A DNA stretch of 64,000 bases from Chrysogorgia sp. JL179-B06 (taxonomy: Eukaryota > Cnidaria > Anthozoa > Scleralcyonacea > Chrysogorgiidae). The first letter of the stretch is position 1. The number at the start of each line of letters is the position of its first letter. The position numbers and the translations under genes were made by a program. This document shows positions 8,172 through 19,084 of this stretch, in pieces. The stretch spans positions 2,555,501-2,619,500 of the forward strand of contig JAYKKM010000122.1 of assembly GCA_035772405.1 (NCBI GenBank). Reading direction: 5' to 3'. The notes under the pieces are model-generated. The model did not search any database, was not told the DNA's origin, and saw nothing but the letters and a program-made list of their open reading frames with translations.

Positions 8172-8253
8172 TGAGTGCAGAAAAGGTTTAAAATCGGAGT
8201 TGCATGCCGCGTGAAAACTACTAATCAATTTAACAAGTAATATTTCTAATGAT

Positions 8254-8470
8254 TTATGGCGAAGGAAAATTTCGAGTGTTGGAATATATACATTTTAAGA
8301 CCAAACCGGGACCAGTTGCGAAAAATGCAACTTCAAGGCCTTCCGGCTGGAATTGAACCCGCGACCCTGCGATGCTAGTGCAGTGCTCTGACCACTGAGC
8401 TACGGAGGCCGTTGCCGAGAGCCTATGTCGGGATAAGATTTTGGGTATATTACAAGTAATATTTGGCATT
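8254..8470 (-). mobile_element. tRNA-Ala-derived SINE copy
   Basis: On the minus strand a 74-base tRNA-like head (8410 to 8337) has an A box (TAGCTCAGTGG) and a B box (GGGTTCAATTCC), a GGCC..GGCC acceptor stem and an AGC anticodon loop (CTAGCAT), all typical of tRNA-Ala. A shared body follows (GAAGTTGCATTTTTCGCAAC, CTGGTCCCGGTTTGGTC). Four further copies in the window share head and body, so it is a SINE rather than a working tRNA gene. Confidence 0.8.
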
Positions 8471-8510
8471 TCATTTTATACCCAAAATCTTATCCCAGCA
8501 TTACCACCAC
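8471..8510 (+). mobile_element. 5' part of a plus-strand SINE, split by the element at 8513-12426
   Basis: The sequence TATACCCAAAATCTTATCCC and AGCATTACCACCAC is the start of the SINE as seen at 37815 and 37550. The remainder resumes at 12427 after the inserted element. Confidence 0.75.
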
Positions 8511-9149
8511 TATCCCAGCGGGCAAAAAGACGTCGATTCAACGTTGAAACGACGTCGCTCTTCGACGTCGATTCGACGTTGAAAAAAGGTTGAAAACGCA
8601 AATTGGATCGACGTTGTTTTCACGACGTCGAAACAACGTCGTTGAACAACGTGAAATCGACTTCGATTCAACGTCAATTCGACGTCGATTCAACGTCAAT
8701 TTCACGACGTTGAAACGACGTCGCTCTTCGACGTCGATTTGACGTTGAAAAAAGGTTGAAAACGCAAATTGGATCGACGTTGTTTTCACGACGTCGAAAC
8801 AACGTCGTTGAACAACGTGAAATCGACGTCGATTCAACGTCAATTCAACGTCGATTCAACGTCAATTTCACAACGTTGAAATGACGTCGCTCTTCGACGT
8901 CGATTTGACGTTGAAAAAAGGTTGAAAACGCAAATTGGTTCGACGTTGTTTTCACAACGTTGAAACAACGTCGTTGAACGACGTGAAATCGACGTCGATT
9001 CAACGTCAATTTCAGTTATTGGAGGCACAAAAAAGGTTCAAAACCGTCCGTTTTTCGGAGTAAAAATTACCCCCGTTTTTTGTAGTAAAACCAACCCATG
9101 ACCAACTACCATCCCTGGGTGTTTAGGAATGAGATTCCACTTTCGGAAG

Positions 9150-9250
9150 ACCAACCGGTGATCTGTACCTATACCCATCCGCGCTTGCTTAACTTAACTT
9201 AACTTAACCTATAGTTCCGCGACTAACCCGCTGCGCTACCCCGCCCCTCT
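9150..9250 (-). repeat. Possible remnant of a second tRNA-like SINE
   Basis: The minus strand reads GGGTAGCGCAGCGGGTTAGTCGCG, like a tRNA A box, followed by a CTTAA-type pentamer repeat. The B-box region is poor. Weak call. Confidence 0.3.
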
Positions 9251-9558
9251 TAAATATATAGTAATATTTATCGTATATAATGAATTAGCAAAAGCACTTA
9301 CGAACTGTGATGGCTATTATTTTCGTTTTCAAATTTTTAACCGGCTAAGTTTTAATATTATATAATATTGTATATTACTAGTAATAAATTTTAAACAATC
9401 TGATTTCGAAGATTTACAAATTTGTTGAGCATGCAGACTGCAGTATTACAAGTTAAGAACAGAACAAAACTTTTCTCAACCATGAGACATAAAATATATG
9501 TTTAATCCAACTTGGACAGTACTCGACGATTCACAAAGAAAGTAAAAAAGGCAATAAT

Positions 9559-11636
9559 ACGATTTTATGGTTTTCATGGTTAACTGTCGAACTCAAGCAG
9601 CTTATGAATGAACGGGATAGTTTACTTCGTAAATATTGTAGGACCACCAGCGACGAGGACTTCCAAGCGTATAAACTAAAGCGTAATAAGGTTAAGCGAA
9701 GTCCTCGTATAACAAAAATCTGTTAGAAGAAAATTCGAAGACCCCTGAGACATTTTGGAAAATTATAAAATCAATCTACCCAGCTAAATCGACAAACAAA
9801 AATATGAATCTATCATTTGAAATTGACGGCGAGATGTCAACTGATGCATCAAAAATCTCAAACGCTTTTAGCTTATATTTTAATAACATTGTTGTAACTT
9901 TGAAGCAGAAAGCTTTTCCACTGCGTAATCTAGTTTGGAGAAATCCTAAAAGTATTGGGAAAAAGACGGAGAATGTTTTCAAATTTGGAAATGTTTCCAT
10001 TTCGGGAGTGGAAAGACAGCTGAGATCGCTTAAATCTACTAAATCTACGGGTTGTGACAATTTACCACCAGGATTATTAAAAGATTCAGCACTAACTACC
10101 ATTGCTCCACCGCTAACCCATATAATAAATTTGTCAATGCAGTCTGGTTTGTTTCCATCCGAATGGAAATCGGCAAAGATCGATACCAGTTCACAAATCT
10201 CCCAGCAATATCGAAAGTAATGGAGAAGATCATCCACCGTCAGGTTATGAATATTTTGAATGAAAATAAACTTTTATCGCAAAATCAGTTTGGCTTCAGA
10301 TCACAAATGTCTACTGAGCTGGCGGCGGTGAAATTTATCGATGAAATTCGTATGAGTGTTGATAAAGCAAATTTGGTTGGAGCTGTTTTTATTGATTTGA
10401 CTAAGGCATTTGATACGATTAGCCACTCTAAGCTGCTGGGTAAGCTACCCAGTATGGCATAAGTGGAGCAGAATTGGATTGGTTTGGAGACTATCTGTTT
10501 AAACGCGCAACTTTCGTTTCATACAATAATCATACATCTCAGGAATGTCATCTTCGGTCAGGTGTCCCTCAAAGTTACTATTTTTGATATCATTTAATGA
10601 CATCACTGATGTCATTGAACAATCCAGAATAGTGAAATATGCCGACGATGTTGTTTTGTATGTGGCGGATAAGAATATGGAGTCAATCAAATAAAAACTG
10701 ACGAAAGACTTGGTTAATATTGCGGATTGGTTGGATGAAAACGATTTAATTATAAACTTAAAAGAAGAGAAAACCGAAGCATTACTATTTGGAACAGCCA
10801 AGCGTATATGCAAATCAAACGTCTCCTTGTCTATATACCGTATGGTAATACAGTCATCAACCTCACAGAGAAATACAAGTATCTTGGTGTAGAAGTTGAC
10901 TCCACATTAAATCTCAACACTCATTTTGATGCTTGTTACAAACGTGCGTCAACAAGGTTACGTCTACTATCCAAAATTAGAGACTGTTTAAATGTGGATT
11001 CGGCGAGAACAATATATCAGTCAATGATCACACCACTCCTGACATACTGTGGAATCCTAAATCTGAATTTAACGTCAACACAACTGCATAAACTGACTTC
11101 TTTTCGGGAACGTGCCACAAAAGTTATTTTTAGGGATTTTCGACCTGATTCAGAGCTTCCATCAATCATGGATTTAAGAAAGAAGCGTGCCTGCGAAATA
11201 GTTAGAAGGACATTAGATGGCAATATCCCGGAGGCCTTAATGGATCATTTTGTAATTAAAGATCATGGACGAGAAACACGAAACAGAGGATATTTGATAA
11301 ACTTACCAACTATAAAACTTGAATATGCACGAAGAGGGATTCTATTTCATGGGAGCCAAATTATATAATGAACTGCCATTAAATATTAGAACTGCAACAA
11401 GTTCTGAAGGCTTTGATAAACTATTAAAACTTCATTTTAGCTAATATATATATACTATAGATACTTCTCAACGAACTCTTCGGAACATCTTAAATCTAGA
11501 TTTAATTTTTAACCTACTATAGATTTTTACTAAAGTAATTTTTAGGACACAGGACACGCGTTGATAACAGCAATATTCTTGCTGAAGTGTTTTTATCCTG
11601 TTAAAATATTCGTATTATTATTATTATTATTATTAT
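9559..11636 (+). pseudogene. 5'-truncated CR1/L2-like LINE, decayed reverse transcriptase
   Basis: From the linker before the RT to the 3' tail. Recognisable segments: the pre-RT region ETFWKIIKSIYP, the RT start STGCDNLPPGLL, the finger motif NQFGFR, palm VFIDLTKAFDTISH, the catalytic YADDVVLYV (near 10640), YKYLGVEVDSTLN, and the thumb TPLLTYCGI. At least three frameshifts and stops break it. It ends in a run of TTA repeats (to 11636), as CR1/L2-type tails do. A 25-base imperfect direct repeat (about 9534 and 11637, ACAAAGAARGTAAAAAAG) flanks it and is a likely target duplication. Not functional. Confidence 0.8.
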
Positions 11637-11710
11637 TACAAAGAAGGTAAAAAAGCCAATAAGTATATAGGGCATTCAGACTTAAAAGCGGCGGCTGTAG
11701 TCGGACAGCA

Positions 11711-11900
11711 GCATCAGTGGCGTAGCTGCGGTTTCAGGGGCCCCGGTTCAAGAGTGAGGACTTTTGTAGTCGCGTGTCCAGAAATTTGGGACAGTCAGCG
11801 GAATAACCCGTTGGATCAGATTTTGCTTGCTTGGGGCCCCGGACATTCGGGGGCCTGGTTCAATGAACCGCCTGAACTGCCTATTGCTACGCTACTATGC
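11711..11900. mobile_element. Possible small hAT-type MITE
   Basis: The left edge CAGTGGCGTAGCTGCGG and right edge TTGCTACGCTACTATG are roughly inverted around about 190 bases. CAGTGGCGTAGC-type ends are usual for hAT MITEs. No clear 8-bp target duplication, so weak. Confidence 0.35.
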
Positions 11901-12426
11901 CAAAAATTCTTGTTGACAGGAAGACAGGTTTCTTCAAAAACAAATGGTAGTCTATAGGTACCCTGAATATGGCTTTCCGTCATTACTGGCTTTTTTCCTG
12001 TCGCTGCATCGCATGTCCGAGTTGATATAAAGTAGGTTGCTTTTATACATACAAAATAAAGTAAGAAACTGTAAGGGACTATTTTTTGATGGACAATATA
12101 TGATGTCGAAACGAAAATATTTTATCACCAATTATATAAGTAACTTGCTTGGCCAATGCTTGGTCGTTAAGTGAGGAGATTCGACGATACAATATCGACG
12201 TCAATTCAACGTCGAAACAACGTCTGTTTCCGACGTCGATAACACGTCGAAAATCAGACGTCGAAACAACGTCGATGTTTGATATCGACGTCGATTCAAC
12301 GTCGAAACAACGTCTGTTTCCGACGTCGATAACACGTTGCATCGACGTCGATATGTGGTTGATCGACGTCGCGACCCGATTTCGACCGAAAATCGACGTC
12401 GAAACAACGTCGTGTGCCCGCTGGGA

Positions 12427-12590
12427 TATATACAGAACTCGTGACTATATAGGCTCTCGGTAACGGCCTCCGTAGCTCAGTGGTCAGAGCACTGCACTAG
12501 CATCGCAGGGTTCAATTCCAGCCGGAAGGCCTTGAAGTTGCATTTTTCCCTACTGGTCCACTCTAAATTTTCCTATTCAGTTTAACGTTG
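12427..12590 (+). mobile_element. 3' part of the split plus-strand SINE
   Basis: It resumes with TATATACAGAACTCGTGACT and then carries the tRNA-like head at 12465-12531 (A box TAGCTCAGTGG, B box partly merged by loss of about 7 bases), then GAAGTTGCATTTTTC. The copies at 37560 and 37835 show the unbroken order. Confidence 0.75.
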
Positions 12591-12599
12591 TTTCGCCTT

Positions 12600-13838
12600 C
12601 AAATGCTGCCGTTTACCTTATCTCTTCCCTAGTATGTTTCGCTTCATTAGTAAGTTAGGTATTTATTTGCCATGCTTTTAGGTGATTGTAAACTTTAAAG
12701 AAAAGTAATAATGATGTTCCAGCACATTTTTTGCTCGGTATTTTTAACGAAGATGCCTAGCTCTCTTTTATTTTCATTCAAAACTTACCAGTCCAGAAAA
12801 AGCGTATTGCTCTCGCTTGGATTATTATATGGCTTGGCTGATAATTATATGGCTTGGTTCAAATCAGCTGCTGACTCCACGAGGCCTTGCCATGGGATAT
12901 CTAACAAGGGATATCTGAAGCTCTAGTAAACACAGACAGTGCTATCTCCTTTTCCATGGTTTGTAGGAACACTTATTGATCGTCTATTATCCGAAGGAAT
13001 ACTTCTTGGATATTTGTCGTCTATTCTATAAGCTAGGTCTAAAGAAAAATCTGGTCAAGTTAACGACACGCTCAATGTTCATATTGGTGAGGATGACCAA
13101 CTTCCCCAAGAAATATGAATACAAGGGGAAAATTTTCCAATATTGAAATATTTTGTCACGTGGTCTAGCCTTCGCTCGCCTGCAAAAATGTTTTTTGGGA
13201 TCACTTGACTGCGCATGTGTAGTAATCCCACATTCATAGTCTCGCTCACTAGTCTACTAATTTAGCACCTCAAGTAGGGGAGTGCGTCGGGGTTCGGGAA
13301 GGAGGAAATACGGGGGTTAGGGACCTAGGGTTAGTCAATCAGATGGCTTCCCATGGCGAGTAATCCCCAAATTTATCCCCAAACAAATTTCTGCCGCTCG
13401 CCCAATCTCGTCGCTCCATCTTGCCTCGCACCGCGAAGGCCCTGGAGACGATGTTGCTTCTCGCGCTTTGATTACGATTTACGTTTTTATTTGCAATGGG
13501 CCATACTTCTACATATTAAAACATTTACCTTACAACAAGAGAACCAAGGAAACTTGATGGTGTACGGAGCATGACAACCTCAGTAGTTGAAATTGAGGTG
13601 TTAGAAAACCCTGCGATATTCAAATTATAGCAATAACAGAGCTTGAAATGACAGTCCAACTGACAGTAAACACAACAAAGCCACTTCTATTTCTGTCTAC
13701 TAAGACTTGGTTTTAGAAGAAATTTTCCAGGTTTACTATAGACAAAATATGCAAATTTCGTGCGAAACCATAGACCGCGCAGCGAATTTTAATGTGGGGG
13801 ACTAAAAAGAGAACTGACCCACTGATCTCAAAAATAGG
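12600..13838. other. No feature recognised
   Basis: No exon, RT fragment or clear inverted repeat was seen in this stretch. Short ORFs are unsupported. Confidence 0.4.
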
Positions 13839-14861
13839 AATGTATTTTCCTATTGTTTGAAGATAAGAATGCACGCATCATGCTAGGAATATATTACCTT
13901 TAAGGTAATTAGGGGCTCTATTGTTCACATACAATAGGCAAGATTATAAAAGAAGGATGTAGACCAAGTAAGTTATTCACGTTTTACGCAGCAATACATG
14001 CACATGCCATATAACCTCGTACAATTGGAAACGGTTTGAACTAAGCCCTTTGAACACGATGTCGGAAGGAAGCGACCATGAGGATCCAACCCCAAGATCG
14101 GACGGCCAACACAGGAAAGTGGCTCACGAAACGTTAGCCCAAGAGGGCGGTTCAGTCGTTGGCGAAGTTTTTGAAAAGTTCAAGGACTATATAGATTCAA
14201 GATTAGCCAACATGGCATGCTCACTGAACTCTACGAGCCAGACACACATCAGCGAATGATCAGGCTGGAATTCATTCGTATACCAAAAAGCTCCAACGGG
14301 AAACAGATGCTCAAAAGTTTAAATACAAGTCCAACGCAAAACAATTCTTACACAACGCGGAGATCGAAGACCTTACCACAGCGGTCATCGAGCATCTTAA
14401 TAGCAGCAATCCGAATATCAGAGACGCATTACACACCACCCAGGATGCTCTTAAGCTAATTAAAAAGCGTCAAAAGTTTATAAAATTAGCCGATAAAAGT
14501 GAGGCTGGTTGGCTCGCCGTTGACGAATACGAAAGCGACGAGCTCGCGGACAACTCTGAAGACGAAAAGAGGATCAAGAAGGCCCAAGACAAAGCAATTA
14601 AGAGGAAGAAACAGATGATCCAAAACAAGAGCAAAAAGCCGCGGAGGTATGCCTCAGCGAGCACCATCGTAAGACCTGAAGATAGGCAGCTTTTTCGAGG
14701 TAATATCCTTATCCACTGCTGTCTTTGTAAATTCAAATGCTTGTTTGCCAAAAACAAGCCTAGCCTGTAAACAAAACCAAATGTGTTGTTTTGTATTGCA
14801 TGAAAGAAGAATTAATAGGAAAATGTTTTTCATTCGGATGAATAACATGAAGGAGAATGAA
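13839..14861 (+). mobile_element. DIRS-type element A (terminal repeats plus gag N-terminus only)
   Basis: It starts with a terminal repeat (13839-14048) that recurs at 14862-15080 and ends with another repeat (14742-14861) that recurs at 18848-18965. Between them lies only the first part of gag. It abuts element B head to tail at 14861/14862 with no spacer. This looks like an internally deleted DIRS-group element. Confidence 0.65.
14050..14690 (+). pseudogene. DIRS gag, N-terminal part
   Basis: The ORF opens at MNTMSEGSDHEDP, shifts frame near 14220-14300, and continues with FKYKSNAKQFLHN, IEHLNSSNPNIRDAL, FIKLADKSEAGW, YESDELADNSEDE and a Lys/Arg-rich end. I recognise this as the gag pattern of animal DIRS elements (the ADKSEAGW and DELADxSxDEK segments). 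The zinc knuckle expected downstream is missing here and is found in element B. Confidence 0.65.
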
Positions 14862-15138
14862 AATGTATTTTCCTATTGTTTGAAGATAAGAATGCACGCA
14901 TGATGCAACGCATCATGCTAGGAATATATTACCTTTAAGGTAATTAGGGGCTCTATTGTTCACATACAATAGGCAAGATTATAAAAGAAGGATGTAGACC
15001 AAGTAAGTTATTCACGTTTTAGGCAGCAACACATACACATGCCATATAACCTCGTACAATTGGAAACGGTTTAAGCTAAGCCCGTCTATATTAATCTGCT
15101 TATATAGGCTTATGTTATTTTGCTAGAATTCTCATTGT

Positions 15139-15630
15139 TTGTCATTTTCATTTTATGAATCACGGAGAAAGGCGGTCAACAACCTCGTGAAAAATCCTCC
15201 GACATTTGTTTCACCTGTGGTTATCGCGGGCACTGGAGCTCGAGCTGCCGTGTTGGATAGCAAGCCAGACAAGGAGAACAACATGCATACGGAAATTACT
15301 TCAAGAAAAGTTGACCCCAGTCGAGCGCAAGCCCCGCCCCGAATGGAAAGTGAGCCTAGCTACTTGTCAGGGGACGAAAATTGTGTGTTAGAGGTAAAAT
15401 TGGAGTGTAAAGGGGAGTACGAGCACCCTACGAAGGGAAAGATAGTACAAGAGTGTGATCCCTTACCCCAGGTCAGGGGTACATTGAATAGACATATTTC
15501 ATTTTGGGAGAAAATAGAAGCCTCGCAGTTTATAATAAGTACAATACGTGAAGGATACAAAATTCCAATGAAGATAGAACCACCCTACGTGTGCAAGAGT
15601 AACAATAGGTCTGCCAGACAGCATGCATGA
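15139..15630 (+). pseudogene. DIRS gag C-terminal part with CCHC zinc knuckle
   Basis: A zinc knuckle CFTCGYRGHWSSSC (C-x2-C-x4-H-x4-C) is encoded at 15207-15248, out of frame with the longest ORF, so a frameshift has occurred. Downstream the frame (VRGTLNRHISFWEKIEAS, IREGYKIP) is the usual lead-in to the DIRS RT, which overlaps at 15623. The upstream gag part is absent from this copy. Confidence 0.65.
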
Positions 15631-17326
15631 CCAGTTTGTTAGTGACGCTATTCTCGAACTACTACAAGGCGATAGAATAACCGAAGTAATATCTCGAGAG
15701 GATTTGCATGTCGTCAACCCGTTGTCAGTTTCTGTTCAACCTTCGGGCAAGAAACGGCTTATATTAGATCTCAGAATAGTCAACACGTGTCTTCATAAAA
15801 GAAAAATTAAATTCGAAGACCACAAAAAAGCTCTAGAATATTTTTCGCACGGTGGATTCATGATCAAGTCTGACCTCAAAAGCGGGTACCATCACTTAGA
15901 TATTTTTCCAGAGCACTGCAGGCAATACTTAGGTTTTTGCTGGAAGTTCAAAAACGGTTGTAAACGGTACTTCGCGTTTAATGTGTTACCGTTTGGCTTA
16001 TCTACAGCCCCTTACATTTTTACAAAACTGCTGCGCCCACTAGTAAAATTGTGGAGATGTAGAGGCTTACATATGGTAGTGTACTTGGATGACGGACTTG
16101 GTCTCGAGCAATCTTTCGAGCTGGCAGAATATGCGTCCCATCATACTCAAGGGGATCTTTACGCGGCCGGATTTGTAGTGGCAACCGAAAAGAGTGTTTG
16201 GGACCCAACACAAAATTTAGAATGGCTTGGAATTCGCTGGGACGCTCTTAACGGCACGATTTCGATATCTGAGAAACGTGTAGAAAAAGCAGCAATTCTG
16301 ATAAAAAGTACTCTTCAACATCCGGAAAAATCGGCCCGAGCACTTGCAGTCGTTGTTGGTTCTATTATATCCATGGGTGCCGTTATCGGCCAACTGTCCC
16401 GTATAATGACCAGACACTGTCAGATAACCATAGCAGCAGCAAATGACTGGGACACAGTGCACGAGCTGGATAGCTATTGCATTTCTGAAATACAATGTTG
16501 GCACGAAAACTTAAGCAAAGTGAACATAAAACATTGTTTCCTGCAGGTCGAGAATAATAAAATGTTTTACTCGGACGCAAGTAGTTACGCTTGTGGTGCC
16601 CTGGTTAAAGGCGAAGACCACCTAATTTGTCACAAAATGTTTACTTCTGAAGAGGTGGGATATAGTTCGACTCGACGTGAGTTGTTAACGATATTGTTTA
16701 GCCTCGAAGCCTTCGGGGAGAATCTGCATAACTCTCGGATCAAATGGTTCACTGATAATCAGGCCACAGCGAAAATTGTGGACGTTGGGAGCATGAAAAT
16801 AGACTTATAATTATTAGCATTCAAAATATTTTCCTATTGCCTGACACACAACATTGATCTCTACATTGATTGGATCCCCAGATTAGAGAACACCGATGCG
16901 GACTTTATTAGTAAAATTCGTTACTGCGATGATTGGCAAATTACCACCGAGCTGTTCCAGGAATTGGATAGGTTCTGGGGGCCACACACAATTGACTGTT
17001 TTGCTTCGTTTTACAACAAAAAACTCGAACGATTTTATTCACGTTTCTGGAACCCAGGCTGCGTTGGCGTGGACGCGTTCTTTCACCCTTGGACAGGCGA
17101 AAATTGTCTTATTGTTCCGCCAGTAAGCATTGTGACTCGTGTTCTGAATTACATGAGCACGCAGAACACTATTGGAACATTAATAGTACCTGCTTGGCCT
17201 TCTGCAGTTTTTTGGCCTATATTGTGGCAACGTTTTGGAGTTCATATTCTTGAGTACAAATATTTTAAAGGCGAACGAGTGTTGTTTGCACGGCCGAAAC
17301 ATCAAATCGTTAATAGGGTCACCTGA
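15623..17326 (+). pseudogene. DIRS reverse transcriptase and RNase H (one in-frame stop)
   Basis: RT motifs in order: GKKRLILDLRIVN, FMIKSDLKSGYHHL, FNVLPFGLSTAPYIF, and the catalytic VVYLDDGLG (YLDD at residue 154). RNase H follows: FYSDASSYACGA, SSTRRELLTI (catalytic Glu), KWFTDNQATAKIV (catalytic Asp). A TAA at 16808-16810 interrupts, after which the same frame continues (YIDWIPRLENTDADFIS, then DCFASFYNKKLERFYSRFWNP) to a stop at 17324. Only this nonsense codon separates pol from an intact frame. Confidence 0.85.
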
Positions 17327-17444
17327 TTAGCTGGGCTATGTAATCGCTATCAGATTGTCATTCTTGTAACAGGTGGAGCAATAAAATTGTGTGTTATTAC
17401 CAATATGTGTTATTGTGTGCTATCAGACCACGAGCTATATAAAG

Positions 17445-17690
17445 GCGGTGGCCTGAATTGAGAGTCTCAGACATATGGGTCTAAAAAGGCGAAGGCCTAA
17501 ATTAAGATTCTCGGACCGATGGGTCTATAAAGGCGATGGCCTGAATTGAGATTCTCAGACTTAGAGGTATAACAAGGCGAAGGCCTGAATTGAGATTCTC
17601 GGACCGATGGGTCTAAAAAAGGCGATGGCCTGAATTGAGATTCTCAGACCGATGGGTCATTAGAGCCGATGGGTTCATTAAAATTACTCC
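17445..17690. repeat. Tandem repeat, unit about 56 bp, 4-5 copies
   Basis: Imperfect copies of AAGGCGAYGGCCTGAATTGA with GATTCTCRGACCGATGGGTC lie between the pol and recombinase genes of the DIRS element. Confidence 0.75.
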
Positions 17691-17741
17691 GACTGATGGG
17701 TAGACATCCATTCAAATTTAATCGGATTCGTAAGGGTAATA

Positions 17742-18757
17742 ATGTGTACTTTCGTGGAAAATTTTCCAAAAAATTATTTTTTGTGGGCTTTAGTACTTTC
17801 TCAAGCTTGGGGATCAGTATCAACTAGCTCAAGAAAGGAATTGATAAAAAACTGCCTCAAGTCCCGAGCAAAGTCAACTGTCAAGAGATATATCAAAGAA
17901 GTCGTTGCATTTCTAGCATTTCAAACCCTCAGACGCTTGTCATGTATTTTTCCAGCCACAATTGTGCACGCCTCTTTGTATTTGTCGTTTTTGTTAGATA
18001 AAAGAAAAGTTGCTTCGGTTTCTACCGCCTACGCCGCTCTGAAGTGGGTACACGGGATATTGCCAATTCAACAGAACCCTCTGGATTCTTCGCTATGCCG
18101 AAATATAGTGGAAACAGAGAAAAGGCAGAGAACAATGCCAATACAGAAAAAGGAACCAGTCTCGTCGGCCATGATCAAAGCAATGGTTGCTCAATACGGT
18201 AAAGAAGACGCTACCCTTAAAGACCTAAGAATACGTGCTATGAGCGTGTTGTCATTCGCAGGGCTGTTCCGCTCACAAGAACTACTTGATATTAAGATCT
18301 GTGACATTAAACATTTTAGTGATTATATTTTGATCAACGTCCCTAAGAGTAAAACAGATATTTATAGACAAGGGCAAGACGTCTTTATTTCTAAATCGCA
18401 TGGAGTTTCCTGCCCAGGCAGGTCACTAGATCGATATCTGCAGAAAGCAAATATTGCAATCGACGGCTGCTCAGATTACCTCTTTCGAAATGTTATATAA
18501 AAAGGAAGATTTCATACAGCAGATTTAGAGAACTGTTTAAAGAATGTCTTAGAGACCTGGGTTATGACGATAGATTGTACGGACTGCACAGCTTCCGCTC
18601 AGGAGGGGCTACAACAATTGCAAGGAATCTAGAAGCACCTAATAAGGAAAGACTATTAAAATTACATGGACGATGGAAATCAGACATTTGTAAGGACATG
18701 TACGTGCAGGAAGATATCGAAGAAAGACTTTCGGTTTCTAAGTGTCTAAGATTATAG
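17742..18757 (+). pseudogene. DIRS tyrosine recombinase (frameshifted)
   Basis: The N-terminal SAM-like part (SRKELIKNCLKSRAKSTVKRY) is followed by the catalytic part. The first Arg is in FAGLFRSQELLDI, the HxxR in LHSFRSGGATT, a His-Gly-Arg-Trp follows (KLHGRWKSD), and the Tyr nucleophile lies in KDMYVQ. A frame change near 18495 separates the two halves (252 residues, then 60 or more). The enzyme of this group inserts circular DNA copies without a DDE integrase. Confidence 0.82.
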
Positions 18758-19084
18758 TTAAAATGTTATTAACGCTTTTCATTATTATTACGTAATATTA
18801 CGGAGATATATATCTATGTATCATTAAAACGATGTATGGAGTGTATTTGTTTGCCAAAAACAAGCCTAGCCTGTAAACAAAACCAAATGTGATGTTTTGT
18901 ATTGCATGAAAGAAGAATTAATAGGAAAATGTTTTTCATTCGGATGAATAACATGAAGGAGAATATGAAACTGAGCTTTCTATTGTAGGTAGGCCATGAA
19001 TCGTTTTACCCAGTAATTTGAAAAATGTATTCTGGTCCTCTTTATAGTAAAATTATTTTATTTTGTTGATGGTAAGACCACATA

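Larger units (their letters stand above)
8513..12426. mobile_element. 3.9-kb DNA element with CCCAGCGGGC ends and GACGTC-rich subterminal repeats
   Basis: The ends TCCCAGCGGGCA (8513) and TGCCCGCTGGGA (12426) are inverted and flanked by TA on both sides. The SINE is continuous if the element is removed. Both ends (8520-9020 and 12180-12420) consist of dense GACGTC, AACGTCG and TTCAACG motifs in both orientations. A relative of 570 bp lies at 46203-46770. No transposase is seen; the inside holds a LINE (9559-11640), a possible SINE remnant and a small MITE-like piece. ORFs on the ends are repeat artefacts. The superfamily is undecided. Confidence 0.75.
14862..18965 (+). mobile_element. DIRS-type tyrosine-recombinase retrotransposon, element B
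   Basis: Order: left terminal repeat (14862-15080), gag C-terminus with zinc knuckle, RT-RNase H with its downstream domain (15623-17326), tandem repeats (17445-17690), tyrosine recombinase (17742-18757), right terminal repeat (18848-18965). The first part of gag is missing. A tyrosine recombinase instead of a DDE integrase and YLDD-type RT are diagnostic of the DIRS group. Few lesions are visible (one nonsense codon in pol, frameshifts in gag and in the recombinase), so it is fairly young. Confidence 0.85.

Noticed and set aside
8337..8410. Functional tRNA-Ala gene
   Set aside because: The same tRNA-like head with a shared body appears at least five times, one in a dimer and one truncated, so it is a SINE.
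8538..9028. Arg/Asn-rich ORFs on the minus strand
   Set aside because: They follow the GACGTC subterminal repeats of a transposon, and similar ORFs arise at 12079-12463 and 46416-46682 for the same reason.
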